64,000 nt of DNA from Anaerotignum sp. (lineage in GTDB: Bacteria; Bacillota; Clostridia; Lachnospirales; Anaerotignaceae), in the NCBI RefSeq assembly GCF_030625865.1, contig NZ_DAOUQB010000007.1, forward strand, positions 1 through 64,000. Reading direction: 5' to 3'. Shown here piece by piece: positions 52,218-62,033 of this stretch. Below the pieces are notes generated by a model. That model did no database searches. It had not been told where the DNA came from and was given only the letters and a program-made list of their open reading frames with translations. Both the position numbers and the translations under genes were made by a program. The first letter of the stretch is position 1, and the number at the start of each line of letters is the position of its first letter.

Positions 52218-52304
52218 AAAAATTCAAAGTATGATTTATTTTGAATTCTTTATGGTAGAATACTTAATACAATAAATCATTATAATAATAAGGAGGTATG
52301 TGAC

Positions 52305-52511
52305 ATGAAGGCAACAAAAGATATGACAATTGGTGAACTTTTAATGATGGACAGAAGCGTAGGTGCGGTTTTGATGGAAAATGGTATGCACTGTGTTGGT
52401 TGCCCCTCAGCAGCAGGGGAAACTTTGGAAGAGGCTAGTATGGTACATGGCATGGACATTGAAAAGCTTTTAAGTGATATTAATGGTTTTTTCGAAAACA
52501 AAGAGAAATAA
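52305..52511 (+). CDS. DUF1858-domain protein
   Basis: This 68-residue protein matches the DUF1858 pattern: [20 protein letters not shown], then [19 protein letters not shown] with a Cys-x-x-Cys. The same domain occurs at the N-terminus of ScdA/RIC-like proteins linked to Fe-S repair and in hybrid-cluster contexts. The exact role is unknown. The ATG follows AAGGAGGTATGTGAC. Confidence 0.9.
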   Translation: MKATKDMTIGELLMMDRSVGAVLMENGMHCVGCPSAAGETLEEASMVHGMDIEKLLSDINGFFENKEK

Positions 52512-52588
52512 ATACAGGATTTGTTTCTGTAAAAGGAAAAACAAATTGTTTTAACAACGGAAAATTGAATGCGGGAGAAATAAGATTG

Positions 52589-52634
52589 CCCTTTTTTATG
52601 GTATTGTTCAATACTATGAAGAAGGGTTTTTTTT
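52589..52634 (+). terminator. intrinsic terminator
   Basis: CCCTT...AAGGG enclosing GTATTG/CAATAC, followed by eight T. Confidence 0.75.
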
Positions 52635-52666
52635 ATTGGATAAAAAAATTTCTATATAAAAAAATG

Positions 52667-52701
52667 AAAAAGGTGTCAAGCGATACCATAGCTTGACACC
52701 A
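52667..52701 (-). terminator. amt terminator
   Basis: GGTGTCAAGC pairs with GCTTGACACC around a 9-base loop, with TTTTT on the minus strand. Confidence 0.9.
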
Positions 52702-52749
52702 AGAAAGAAATTTTCCTTTTTAACCTTTTTAACCAAGGAATTTCTTGTT

Positions 52750-53964
52750 TTAAATTTTATATGCTTGTTCATTATAAATACTTAAATCAAGTCCACGAAT
52801 TTCCACTTCTTTGGAAACGCGGACAGGCGCAAAAGCATTGATGACTTTTAACAGTGCGTATGTTACCACGTAACTATAAGCGGCTATAAGAAGCACTGAA
52901 AAAAGCTGAATTATCAACTGATGGGTGTTTCCTTCAATGAGGCCGCTGAATCCCCCGATTTGACTTTCCGCAAACACACCAACCAGTATGCTTCCCGCAA
53001 TGCCGCCGACCCCATGAATGCCCCAAACATCAAGGGCATCATCCCAGCCCCATGTTTTTCTCTTTTGTATTGCAAAGTAGCATACAATACTGGAAATGAT
53101 ACCGATTAGGATGGCTGCCCAAGGCTGTACATAGCCTGCGGCGGGTGTAATTAATACCAAACCTGCTACGGCGCCTGTCAGCATTCCGATTAAACTGGGA
53201 CTCTTTTCCTGTCTCCAGGAGATGATGAGCCAAGTTACCATAGCAATACTGGCGGCGATACCTGTATTGACAAATGCCATTGCGGCCACACCATCGGCAG
53301 CCAAGGCACTTCCGCCGTTAAATCCGAACCAGCCGAACCAAATCAGCCCTGCACCCAGAGCAACATAGGTAATGTTGTGAGGACTTTGATCTTCATCCGG
53401 CATGATGTGTCTTTTTCCGATGAAAAGCACACAGGGCATAGCCGCAATTCCCGCAGTTAGGTGAATGACAAGGCCTCCTGCAAAGTCTTTTACGCCCATT
53501 TGCTGAAGGAATCCTCCGCCCCATACCCAATGGGCAACAGGAATATAAACCAGAAAACTCCAACAAACCAGTAAAATTAAATAGCTCTTAAAGTTCATTC
53601 TGTCTGCAAATGCTCCGGTAATTAATGCCGGCGCAATGACTGCAAACATAACTTGGAAAATAAAAAATACGATAAAAGGTATCGTAGGGGCATAGGTGCT
53701 GTTTGGAGCCATCCCTACGCCATTTAGGAAAGCATAATCCAAATTTCCTATGAGACCATGAACATCCGGCCCGAAGACCAGGCTGAAACCGCATACGACC
53801 CAGATGGCAGTAACAACGCCCATAGAGACAAAACACTGTGTCATAATTGACAGGGTATTTTTCCGTCTTACCAGCCCGCCATAAAAAAATGCAAGTCCTG
53901 GGGTCATTAAACATACCAAAGCGGCACTAATTAATACAAATGCGGTGTTTCCAGAATTAATCAT
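52750..53964 (-). CDS. amt: ammonium transporter (Amt family)
   Basis: About 404 residues with eleven membrane helices. ATG 53964 follows GGGAGTGTTAAGA; the frame to 53979 adds five residues on top of that site. Marks are LMTPGLAFFYGGLVRRKN, the first pore His in PVAHWVWGGGFLQ and the second in VWGIHGVGGIAGSI. It conducts ammonium into the cell. No PII (glnK) gene is adjacent, unusual for amt. The gene follows an ammonium-sensor two-component pair on the same strand, its likely controller. Confidence 0.95.
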   Translation of the reverse strand: MINSGNTAFVLISAALVCLMTPGLAFFYGGLVRRKNTLSIMTQCFVSMGVVTAIWVVCGFSLVFGPDVHGLIGNLDYAFLNGVGMAPNSTYAPTIPFIVFFIFQVMFAVIAPALITGAFADRMNFKSYLILLVCWSFLVYIPVAHWVWGGGFLQQMGVKDFAGGLVIHLTAGIAAMPCVLFIGKRHIMPDEDQSPHNITYVALGAGLIWFGWFGFNGGSALAADGVAAMAFVNTGIAASIAMVTWLIISWRQEKSPSLIGMLTGAVAGLVLITPAAGYVQPWAAILIGIISSIVCYFAIQKRKTWGWDDALDVWGIHGVGGIAGSILVGVFAESQIGGFSGLIEGNTHQLIIQLFSVLLIAAYSYVVTYALLKVINAFAPVRVSKEVEIRGLDLSIYNEQAYKI

Positions 53965-54073
53965 TCTTAACACTCCCATCCTTTTGTTTTGACTTTATGA
54001 TAGCGGATGGAGTGTAAAATGAAAATACAGGAATTTCTGTATTTTTTGTCGATATCGACTGTATTTTTTATAA

Positions 54074-54721
54074 TCAAGGTTCAATGATATGATTTCTTAC
54101 GGCATATAATACAAGGTCGATAATACTTTTAAAACCGAGTTTGTGCATAATATTGGAACGGTGGGTTTCGACTGTTTTGATACTTAGGCAGAGAAGGTCG
54201 GATATTTCTTTATTGGATTTCCCCTCTGCAAGGAGTTGTAGGACTTCTCTTTCTCTGGATGAAATGGGCGTGGATTGGCATTGATCACTAGGAAGATTAT
54301 TTAAATAACCATTTACAACAAGCTGAGTTACTCCCTGAGAGAGAAAAATATTCCCGTTATCTACTGTTTCTATGGATTGAATCAACTCCTCCAGAGCATT
54401 ATCTTTCAATACATATCCTTTTACCCCTGCTTGCAGTGCCATGATGACAAATTCTTCGGATTTATGCATGGTAAGAATAATATTCTTAGTTTCTGGGGAT
54501 GACTGCTTTAACTTAATTGCCAGATCAATTCCGTTGAGCTTGGGAATGGAAATGTCTAATATGGCTATGTCAGGTTTTAAGTCTAGAATATTTTTAAATG
54601 CTTCTACGCCATCGGCGGCCTCTCCAACCACTTCAATATTTTCTTGCTGAGAAAGCAGAATCACTAATGACTGTCGAAGAATTTTATGATCATCAGCCAA
54701 AAATACCTTGATTTTTTTCAT
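54074..54721 (-). CDS. NarL/LuxR-family response regulator
   Basis: This 215-residue protein has a receiver (KVFLADDHKILRQSLVILLS; acceptor Asp in IAILDISIPKLNG, about 54; Lys in GYVLKDNALEEL). A LuxR-type helix-turn-helix follows (about 150-210: ISSREREVLQLLAEGKSNKE, then IKTVETHRSNIMHKLGF). Its ATG follows ATGGAGGTGCCTT and lies inside the end of the kinase gene (29-bp overlap), so the pair is coupled. It probably controls the amt gene 110 bp downstream of it. Confidence 0.95.
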   Translation of the reverse strand: MKKIKVFLADDHKILRQSLVILLSQQENIEVVGEAADGVEAFKNILDLKPDIAILDISIPKLNGIDLAIKLKQSSPETKNIILTMHKSEEFVIMALQAGVKGYVLKDNALEELIQSIETVDNGNIFLSQGVTQLVVNGYLNNLPSDQCQSTPISSREREVLQLLAEGKSNKEISDLLCLSIKTVETHRSNIMHKLGFKSIIDLVLYAVRNHIIEP

Positions 54722-56621
54722 AAGGCACCTCCATAATTATTCTTGTTCCTACGCCTTTTTCACTTTCAATAAATAATGCGGCGCTTATCATATCTGCCCT
54801 TTCTCTGATAGAGTTTAGCCCGATTCCCCGGCTTACACTGGATATGTCAAAGCCACTGCCATTATCAGAAATGCGGAGCAGGATTATTTTATCATTTAAA
54901 ATTAGCATATTTACATAGGCTTCCGTTCCGCCGGAATGCTTTATGATATTCGTAAGGCTTTCTTGTATGATGCGGTAAATATTCATTTCGACGGTTTCAT
55001 CCCACCGAGGTAAATGATCATCTATTTTACAGTTGAAGCGAATACTGCCGATTTCGTTTAGCTTATTGCAAAGATTTCGTATGCTTTTTGCCAAACCGTC
55101 TTGGTTTAAGCCCACGGGTTTTAAATTATACATTACATTGCGAATTTCTTCGATGGTACTGTCTGCAAGCTTTATGGTTTTGGATGTTTGTTCTTTCAGT
55201 GCCTCATCCTTTGTGGAATTATGTATTAATCCAAGGTTTATTTTTAATGCAACCAAAGATTGTCCCACGCCATCGTGTAGGTCTCGGGCTATTTTTTCCC
55301 GTTCCTTTTCCTGTGTTGCAGCAAGAACATAGGCTTGACGTTTTAAAATTATATTTTGCTTTTCAATTGTTTCATTTAAATCTTGAGTTAAATTTTCATA
55401 ACGTTTTTCCTGAATATGCTGCATCCATGAATTATAATCAGAAAACTCAACGATGTTCAGACCTTTTTCTTCTTCTTCCTCGGAAACCCTGATGCCCACT
55501 GTTTTTTTGATGAGATAAAACATGAGAAAGCCTACGCCAAATGCCCAGACGAAATTTATCCCAGCCCCTAAAATTTGTATTAATATATGGTGGGTCCTTC
55601 CCGTGGTCAAGGCTTCCGTTGACTGGAAAGCCCCACACAGGATTACCCCGCATGTCCCCCCGAAGGCATGGATCGGTACGGCATTGACGGTATCATCAAT
55701 CTTAAGTTTCATTAATACAAGGCTCCCCAGTACAACGGTGGAACCGGTGAGGAACCCTACAAAAATTGATTGAACGGGCGTCAAGATGTCAGAGCCTGCT
55801 GTAATGGCAACCAATCCCCCCAAAGCACCGCTAAAAATAGACTCCATCATGCTCTGATCCTTTGCTAGGATATAAGTGGTTACAACGGCACCAATGACTC
55901 CTGCGGATGCTGCAAAATTGGTATTTAAAAGAATTAAGCCTATTTTATCCTCAAATCGTAATAGATTACCTCCGTTAAATCCAAACCAGCTGAACCATAA
56001 AATAAAGGTACCAAGGGTTGCAAAGGGAATATTAGAACGAAGCAGCCGCTTGGGTTTTCCATCCTTATCCCATCTGTCCTTTCTGGGACCTACAACAATT
56101 GTGCCTGCCAAGGCGATCCATCCCGCTGTGGAATGGATTACAGTTGCGCCTGCATAATCTGTATACCCTAAGTGTGACAATAAAGTTGGCTGTCCCATAT
56201 ATACGCCGCCCCAAACCCAGTGGCCGAAAACAGGATAAATTATGGTACCTACAATAACAGCGGCAATGACAAGGGCCTTTAGTTTTGTTCGTTCAGACAT
56301 GCTGCCGGAAAAAATTGTGACAGATGTACCCGCAAACATCATTTGATAAAAAATAAAGACATAATCATAATTGCTATTTAAATTTGAAAGAAACCAGTGG
56401 TTTGTCCCAATTAGTCCTAATGAGGTCTTTCCAAACATAAAGGCAAAGCCAACAAGAAAAAAGGACAAAGCCGCAACAACAAAAGCAATAATATTTTCAA
56501 TTGCCACACTAATCACGTTTTTTGATTGCACAAAGCCCACTTCATAGCATACAAATCCTGCCTGCATAAAAAAAACAAAGCATGCGCAAATCAGTACCCA
56601 CATATGGTCAAGTCCGTTCAT
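54693..56621 (-). CDS. ammonium-transporter–histidine kinase fusion (ammonium sensor kinase)
   Basis: This 642-residue protein joins a full Amt domain (about 1-390) to a kinase. The Amt part has VFGHWVWGGVYMGQP (first pore His), IHSTAGWIALAGTI and the second His in VPIHAFGGTCGVIL. A coiled linker (about 400-440) leads to a HisKA_3 domain with EKIARDLHDGVGQSL (His449) and an ATPase domain with RIIQESLTNIIKHSG and ISDNGSGFD. This architecture matches the ammonium sensor Ks-Amt5 from anammox bacteria. It reads external or internal ammonium and drives the overlapping NarL-type regulator. Confidence 0.93.
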   Translation of the reverse strand: MNGLDHMWVLICACFVFFMQAGFVCYEVGFVQSKNVISVAIENIIAFVVAALSFFLVGFAFMFGKTSLGLIGTNHWFLSNLNSNYDYVFIFYQMMFAGTSVTIFSGSMSERTKLKALVIAAVIVGTIIYPVFGHWVWGGVYMGQPTLLSHLGYTDYAGATVIHSTAGWIALAGTIVVGPRKDRWDKDGKPKRLLRSNIPFATLGTFILWFSWFGFNGGNLLRFEDKIGLILLNTNFAASAGVIGAVVTTYILAKDQSMMESIFSGALGGLVAITAGSDILTPVQSIFVGFLTGSTVVLGSLVLMKLKIDDTVNAVPIHAFGGTCGVILCGAFQSTEALTTGRTHHILIQILGAGINFVWAFGVGFLMFYLIKKTVGIRVSEEEEEKGLNIVEFSDYNSWMQHIQEKRYENLTQDLNETIEKQNIILKRQAYVLAATQEKEREKIARDLHDGVGQSLVALKINLGLIHNSTKDEALKEQTSKTIKLADSTIEEIRNVMYNLKPVGLNQDGLAKSIRNLCNKLNEIGSIRFNCKIDDHLPRWDETVEMNIYRIIQESLTNIIKHSGGTEAYVNMLILNDKIILLRISDNGSGFDISSVSRGIGLNSIRERADMISAALFIESEKGVGTRIIMEVPYEKNQGIFG

Positions 56622-56820
56622 TTTATCATCCCTTTATTCCCCAATTTCACCTGGTAAAATCGGTTTCTTTCATCATTATATCATCAAACTTCTAGTTTTT
56701 ACAAAAAAATCACAAATAAGGAAAAGGAGGATAACAGGGAAAGAGCTTTAGAATATGTCTTCGATGGTAGCCAAAAGAAGACCAACAGAAATGGATTATG
56801 TAGAGAAATATATGGAGAAT

Positions 56821-56852
56821 AAAAAAGCAGTCCCAGGAATGGGACTGCTTTG
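56821..56852 (-). terminator. intrinsic terminator
   Basis: AAAGCAGTCCC pairs with GGGACTGCTTT around a 6-base loop; the minus strand ends in six T. It closes the 56912-57580 gene. The remaining 56622-56820 shows no gene. Confidence 0.85.
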
Positions 56853-56911
56853 ATAGGAATGAAAAAATTTAATTGTTTAAAACGTTACCATCATAAAATT
56901 AATGGTTATCA

Positions 56912-57580
56912 TTATGCCTGTATTTTATTTGCCGCATTATGTTCCGCCAGTTGTTTCTCCAAAAGGCTGAAATCAACACCGGTCACTTTGTCGGGCCAAG
57001 TTTCCTTGGTTATTTTCATTTGCTCCGCGGCATCATCCCATTTCCCATCCTGTATTGCTTCGAAAATTTGCACGAAAGCAATGAGGCGTGGTAAGTTTCC
57101 ACCCATGGGAAGGCCAAGAAAGCGCTTTTTATATTTTTTGATTATTTCCAAAGCATCCTGATTTTCTTCAAGATGTATGAGTACATAAGCAAGGTTTAAG
57201 AAATAAACGGCACCGTTGGCTTTTTTTAATGCACCGCCATTGATGCTTTTTAGTTTTTGTTTTGCCGTAACAAAATCATCTTTTTCCATATAAGCAACAG
57301 CAATATTCATGATTAACATGGAACGAATGTTATTGGGGCGTTTTCCCTGGAGTAATTTTTCCGTTTCCTCAATATACGTATCCGGATCGGATTCAATCAA
57401 AGGCATCAGAGAATTCACTTTTTGGGCGAATTTTTTAAACCAGTGTGCGTAATAAACAACGCCCAAACCCATTACAAAAATAATCAAGTAAAACAAAATT
57501 TGAGAGTTTTCACCAAAAATTTTGCCCGCTCCCAAAAGAATGGCAATAAATAATAACACAAAAACATATAAGATTCGCAT
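56912..57580 (-). CDS. membrane-anchored TPR-like protein (unknown function)
   Basis: This 222-residue protein has two N-terminal membrane helices (about 1-22 and 28-45). A helical cytoplasmic part follows in TPR-like pairs: SMLIMNIAVAYMEKDDFVTA, GAVYFLNLAYVLIHLEENQD and LIAFVQIFEAIQDGKWDDAA. The ATG follows AAAGGAGGAAATAAGA. It lies 19 bp after the ABC-F gene on the same strand, so they may be co-transcribed. The function is unknown. Confidence 0.75.
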   Translation of the reverse strand: MRILYVFVLLFIAILLGAGKIFGENSQILFYLIIFVMGLGVVYYAHWFKKFAQKVNSLMPLIESDPDTYIEETEKLLQGKRPNNIRSMLIMNIAVAYMEKDDFVTAKQKLKSINGGALKKANGAVYFLNLAYVLIHLEENQDALEIIKKYKKRFLGLPMGGNLPRLIAFVQIFEAIQDGKWDDAAEQMKITKETWPDKVTGVDFSLLEKQLAEHNAANKIQA

Positions 57581-57599
57581 TTCTTATTTCCTCCTTTGT

Positions 57600-59519
57600 T
57601 TATTGCAGTTCCTCCCATTGTGCGTAGAGTAACTCCAATTTTTTCTCTAGTTTGGTCTTTTCTTCAAAAATTTTCTGAGCCCTGCTGTAGTCGGCGCTGG
57701 CTAAAGCCATGTCTTCATCTGCTTTTGCAATTGCTTCTTCAGTTTCTTCTATTTCCTGTTCCAAACGGGAAATTTTTGACGCTAATTTTCGTTCTGCTGC
57801 TTGTTGTTCTTTCTGCTTCAACCAGTCAGCTTTTGTTTCGCTGGCAGAAGCAAGGATAGATGTTGGAGAGGTGATTCCTGCTTCTTTTGCTTTTTCAGCT
57901 TCGTTTCGTGTCTGTTCAGCTTTTTTCTCCAAATAATAATCGTAATTTCCCGTATACTGTACTACGCCGTCTGGAGTTAATTCTAAAATTTTTTCTGCTG
58001 TTCTATTAATAAAATAACGGTCATGGGAAATATAGACAACGGTTCCTTCATAGCAGTTCAAAGCATCTTCCAGGACTTCCTTAGAGAACATATCCAAGTG
58101 GTTGGTAGGCTCGTCCAGCATGAGTAAATTTGCCTTGGAAAGCATGATTTTTGCCAGGGAGACACGGCCTTTTTCCCCACCGCTTAATGCAGAAATGGGC
58201 TTGAATACATCATCATTGGTAAAAACAAAGGCAGCTAGAACGTTTCGGATTTGTCCCGCTGTAAGGTTAGGGTAGGTATCGGCAATTTCGGCGAAAATTG
58301 TTTTTGTTTCATCCAGTTTTTGCTGTTCCTGATCGTAGTAGCCGACATGAACATTGGTGCCAAAACGGATTGTTCCCGAGTCTTCTGAAACTTCCCGCAG
58401 GAGCATTTTGAATAATGTAGATTTTCCTACTCCGTTGGGGCCGATAATTGCGGCTTTTTCTCCTCGTTTTACATCTATATTTACATTTTGGAATATTTTA
58501 TTACCACTATAAGATTTAGAAAGCCCTTCCGCATGAAGCACATCATTACCGCTTGTAATAAAGGGGGTTAGAGTTAAGCGCATATGGTCAGGCAGGGAAT
58601 CCGGCCGATCGACACGGTCTATTTTTTCTAATCTTTTTTCTCGGCTTTCGGCGCGCTTAACGGATTTTTCCCGATTAAAAGCGCGAAGGGTACGAATAAC
58701 CTCTTCTTGGCGTTTAATTTCCTTTTGCTGCGTATCAAAAGCTTTTTGTTGAATCTCTCTGTTTATTTCTTTTTGATTAAAATAAAAACTATAATTTCCG
58801 TTATATACATTAGATTTTTTATTTTCGAGTTCTACTACTTTTGTAACAATTTTATCTAAGAAGTAGCGATCGTGAGAAATAATTAAAACAGCCCCCTCAT
58901 ACCCTCTGAGAAAGTCTTCCAGCCATTCGATGGAAGCAATGTCCAAATGATTGGTGGGCTCGTCCAGAAGTAAAAGATCGGGCTTAGAGAGCAAAAGCTT
59001 GCCCAGATAAATTCGGGTTTTCTGTCCCCCGGAAAGTTGGGAAAGGGGACGGTTAAATTCAGATTCAGAAAAACCCAATCCTTTTAGAACGCCTCGCAGA
59101 CGGCTTTGATAGCTATATCCGTCATTTTGCTCAAAAAAGTGTTGTAAACGAGAATATTCCTCCATCTTGTCGGACAATTTTTGTCCGGTGAGAGCCCCCA
59201 TTTCGTTTTCCATTTCACGAAGAAGCTTTTCGGTTTCTAAAATTTTTTCGAAAACCGATAGCATTTCTTCATAGATTGTGCGGTTGCTTTCGATTTGCTG
59301 ATTCTGTGCCATGTATCCTAGGGTAGCATCTTTCTTGATATAAAATTCGCCGCCGTCTCCTGAGGTTTCTCCGGTTAATACTCGAAATAAGGTTGTTTTA
59401 CCTGCACCGTTTACTCCGACAATGGCGGCTTTTTCTTTTTCTTCTAAGTGGAAAGTAATTTTGTCTAAAACGACATCAATGCCGTATGCTTTGTGTAATT
59501 GTTTGCATGCTAGTATCAT
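57600..59519 (-). CDS. ABC-F family ATPase (translation factor / ribosome protection type)
   Basis: About 639 residues from ATG 59519, set by ACGGAGGACAAAAAA. It carries two ATPase domains without membrane parts. Domain 1 has AAIVGVNGAGKTTLFRVL, LSGGQKTRIYLGKLLL and LLLLDEPTNHLD. Domain 2 has AAIIGPNGVGKSTLFKML, LSGGEKGRVSLAKIML and LLMLDEPTNHLD. A linker rich in charged residues sits between (about 240-310), and a coiled coil ends the protein. It fits the YdiF/Uup branch. Members act on the ribosome; a link to antibiotic resistance is possible but not shown. Confidence 0.93.
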   Translation of the reverse strand: MILACKQLHKAYGIDVVLDKITFHLEEKEKAAIVGVNGAGKTTLFRVLTGETSGDGGEFYIKKDATLGYMAQNQQIESNRTIYEEMLSVFEKILETEKLLREMENEMGALTGQKLSDKMEEYSRLQHFFEQNDGYSYQSRLRGVLKGLGFSESEFNRPLSQLSGGQKTRIYLGKLLLSKPDLLLLDEPTNHLDIASIEWLEDFLRGYEGAVLIISHDRYFLDKIVTKVVELENKKSNVYNGNYSFYFNQKEINREIQQKAFDTQQKEIKRQEEVIRTLRAFNREKSVKRAESREKRLEKIDRVDRPDSLPDHMRLTLTPFITSGNDVLHAEGLSKSYSGNKIFQNVNIDVKRGEKAAIIGPNGVGKSTLFKMLLREVSEDSGTIRFGTNVHVGYYDQEQQKLDETKTIFAEIADTYPNLTAGQIRNVLAAFVFTNDDVFKPISALSGGEKGRVSLAKIMLSKANLLMLDEPTNHLDMFSKEVLEDALNCYEGTVVYISHDRYFINRTAEKILELTPDGVVQYTGNYDYYLEKKAEQTRNEAEKAKEAGITSPTSILASASETKADWLKQKEQQAAERKLASKISRLEQEIEETEEAIAKADEDMALASADYSRAQKIFEEKTKLEKKLELLYAQWEELQ

Positions 59520-59594
59520 TTTTTTGTCCTCCGTTTTTTCTGGGGATATAAGTACAATCATAGCAGAAATATGGGAATAATAAAAGAGTTATTG

Positions 59595-59624
59595 TTGACA
59601 ATAAAATAACAGGAGTGCTATACT
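59595..59624 (+). promoter_or_regulatory. sigma-A promoter of rex
   Basis: TTGACA (59595-59600), an 18-bp spacer and TATACT (59619-59624). A loose TTGTTGA...AATAACA dyad over the -35 could be a Rex site, but its spacing is not canonical. Confidence 0.7.
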
Positions 59625-59658
59625 GAATTTAAGTTGACAAGGAGAGGATTTGGATAAA

Positions 59659-60360
59659 ATGGATAGTGAAAAGAAAATTTCGCCGGCGGTTATTAATCGG
59701 CTTCCACGATATTACCGCTATCTTGGCGATCTTTTGGAGAGCGATATTACCAGAATTTCATCAAAAGAGCTGAGTGCAAAAATGAACATTACCGCCTCCC
59801 AAATACGCCAGGATTTAAACAATTTCGGAGGTTTTGGTCAGCAGGGTTACGGCTACAACGTGGAGTATCTTCATAATGAAATAAAGAAGATTCTGGGGTT
59901 GGATAGGTTATATAATATGATTGTAGTCGGAGGCGGCAATATTGGGCAGGCTTTGGTAAATTATACCAACTTTGAAAAAAGAGGTTTTGTGATTAAAGCT
60001 GTTTTTGATATTAACCCCCGTATTATTGGCATGACCATCCGTGGCATTGAGGTATATGACGTAGATCAAATGGAAGAATATCTCAAGAATAATATTGTAG
60101 ACGTTGCAATACTTACACTGCCTCGCTCAAAGGCGGCAAAGGTTGCCAATGACTTGGCAAAGTGGGGCGTGAAGGGTATGTGGAATTTCAGCCACGTGGA
60201 TTTACAGGTTCCTGATGATGTTTTGGTAGAAAATGTGCATCTCACAGATAGTTTAATGACTTTGATTTACAAAATAAATGAAATGTACACCGAGGAAAAT
60301 GAATTAAACCATCTTTCCAATGGATTACCAATTAAACCAAAGCTTGAAGTTGGAGATTAA
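59659..60360 (+). CDS. rex: redox-sensing transcriptional repressor Rex
   Basis: About 233 residues from ATG 59659, 10 bases after AAGGAGAGGA; TTG 59650 is too close. The N-terminal winged helix has AVINRLPRYYRYLGDLLESD, ISSKELSAKMNITASQIRQD and GGFGQQGYGYNVEYLHNEIK. The Rossmann NAD(H) domain has MIVVGGGNIGQALVNY and AVFDINPRIIGMTIRG. It represses fermentative and respiratory genes until NADH is high. Length and motifs are canonical. Confidence 0.97.
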   Translation: MDSEKKISPAVINRLPRYYRYLGDLLESDITRISSKELSAKMNITASQIRQDLNNFGGFGQQGYGYNVEYLHNEIKKILGLDRLYNMIVVGGGNIGQALVNYTNFEKRGFVIKAVFDINPRIIGMTIRGIEVYDVDQMEEYLKNNIVDVAILTLPRSKAAKVANDLAKWGVKGMWNFSHVDLQVPDDVLVENVHLTDSLMTLIYKINEMYTEENELNHLSNGLPIKPKLEVGD

Positions 60361-60368
60361 TATTGTAC

Positions 60369-60396
60369 AAAAACTGCTCTGTTGAGGGCAGTTTTT
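60369..60396 (+). terminator. rex terminator
   Basis: AAAAACTGC and GCAGTTTTT frame a 10-base interior with one inner C-G pair. The 60397-60651 gap shows nothing else. Confidence 0.75.
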
Positions 60397-60651
60397 ATTT
60401 TATAAAAAGGGAGATTACCGGTTGTTAATATTACGTTTTCATTTTCTGTATTACGTTGGGAACCAAAATAAGTAAAATAAAGTGTAAGGAAAATTCTGTG
60501 GCTCTGCATAGTTGTTATTTATTTAACAAAAAAAGGAATCGTACTTGGTTCTTGAAAAAATATTTGCTAAAGAAAGGGTAAAAATCATTGAATTGAGAAG
60601 TTGACTTATGGTATTTTTATTGAATAGTTATTTTGGGGAGTTAAAAGGCTT

Positions 60652-62004
60652 ATGGCAAAGTCAGAAAAAAAGGAATCTTATATATTTACAAATGGGGATT
60701 TAAGGAGACTGATCATACCCATTGTAATTGAGCAATTTTTAGCAATTTTGGTGGGCTTATCGGATTCCATTATGGTTGCAAGTGTGGGGGAATATGCTGT
60801 TTCCGGTGTTTCTTTGGTGGATAATATTTTTGTATTATTGATTTATTTATTTGGCGCCCTTGCCACAGGAGGTGCGGTGGTTGCCGGGCAATACTTAGGG
60901 CAAGATAACAGAACAAAGGCTTGCCAGGCCACAGATCAGCTGGTACTTTTAACGGCAATTTCTGCTTTTGTTATTACAGCTGGGATATATTTAGCAAGAG
61001 GTTTTATTTTGCATGATGTTTTTGGGAAAATTGAGGCAAATGTAATGGAAAGCGCACATACATATTTGATGATTGTATCGGCCTCTATTCCCTTTATTGC
61101 CCTTTATAATGCAGGGGCGGCAATATTCCGTTCTATGGGCAATTCAAAGGTTCCTATGTTTCTTTCCGTGCTGATGAATGCAATTAATGTTGGTGGGAAT
61201 GGGATTTTAATTTTTGGCTTTGGGATGGGGGTCAAAGGGGCGGCCCTTGCCACATTGGCATCTCGTATTGTAGCCGCCGGGGGAATCATCCTGTTATTGC
61301 GGGGACAAGAGCATTTGCTCCACCTTTCCAGACCCTTTTCTTTTCGTTTGGATAAAGGAATGCTTAAAAAGATAGCGTTTATCGGCATTCCAAATGGGTT
61401 AGAAAACAGTATGTTCCAGTTGGGAAAAATCATGGTTTTGAGTATGGTAACAGGTTTTGGCACAGCAGCCATTGCGGCAAATGCAGTGGGCAATATTATT
61501 GCTACGTTCCAAATTATGCCAGGTATGGCCGCCAGTATGGCCCTTGTCACAGTTTGTTCTCGTTGTGTAGGAGCAGGGGACTACGAGATGGCTAGATACT
61601 ATACCCGAAAAATTTTAAAGCTGATTCATATTTTAATTATCGTTTTTAATGTGGTCATTTTAGTAGCTTTGCCTTGGATTTTGGCACTGTATCACCTTTC
61701 TCCACGGGCAACTCAGCTGGCAACGGAAATTGCATGGCTTCACGGCATCTGTGCAGCGATGATATGGCCGGAGGCCTTTCCTCTGGCAAATACCCTACGT
61801 GCGGCAAATGACGTAAAATTCTGCATGATTTGGTCTATTTTTTCTATGTGGGTTTTCCGTATTGTATTTAGCTATATTTTAGGTGTTTATTTTGGAATGG
61901 GGCTATTTGGTGTTTGGGTTGCTATGATTATTGATTGGTGTGTAAGGGCATTATTTTTCATTGTACGTTACCGCGGCACAAAGTGGCAGCTTCATAAAAT
62001 TTAA
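60652..62004 (+). CDS. MATE-family efflux transporter
   Basis: This 450-residue protein has twelve hydrophobic segments. Marks are PIVIEQFLAILVGLSDSIMV, GALATGGAVVAGQYLGQDNR, ALYNAGAAIFRSMGNSKVPM and IPNGLENSMFQLGKIMVLSM, as in the NorM/DinF superfamily. It exports drugs or metabolites by cation antiport. The site GGGGAG is 14 bases before the ATG. It is convergent with a MerR regulator that could control it. Substrate unknown. Confidence 0.93.
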   Translation: MAKSEKKESYIFTNGDLRRLIIPIVIEQFLAILVGLSDSIMVASVGEYAVSGVSLVDNIFVLLIYLFGALATGGAVVAGQYLGQDNRTKACQATDQLVLLTAISAFVITAGIYLARGFILHDVFGKIEANVMESAHTYLMIVSASIPFIALYNAGAAIFRSMGNSKVPMFLSVLMNAINVGGNGILIFGFGMGVKGAALATLASRIVAAGGIILLLRGQEHLLHLSRPFSFRLDKGMLKKIAFIGIPNGLENSMFQLGKIMVLSMVTGFGTAAIAANAVGNIIATFQIMPGMAASMALVTVCSRCVGAGDYEMARYYTRKILKLIHILIIVFNVVILVALPWILALYHLSPRATQLATEIAWLHGICAAMIWPEAFPLANTLRAANDVKFCMIWSIFSMWVFRIVFSYILGVYFGMGLFGVWVAMIIDWCVRALFFIVRYRGTKWQLHKI

Positions 62005-62033
62005 AAAAGATTCTCCTGATTTCAAATTAACAG

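Noticed and set aside
56758-56853. 32-codon frame beginning MSSMVAKRRPTEMDY
   Set aside because: No ribosome site and it ends inside the terminator stem; probably chance.
59592-59612. Rex operator in the rex promoter
   Set aside because: TTGTTGA...AATAACA has the wrong spacing for the TTGT-N8-ACAA type site; kept only as a remark.
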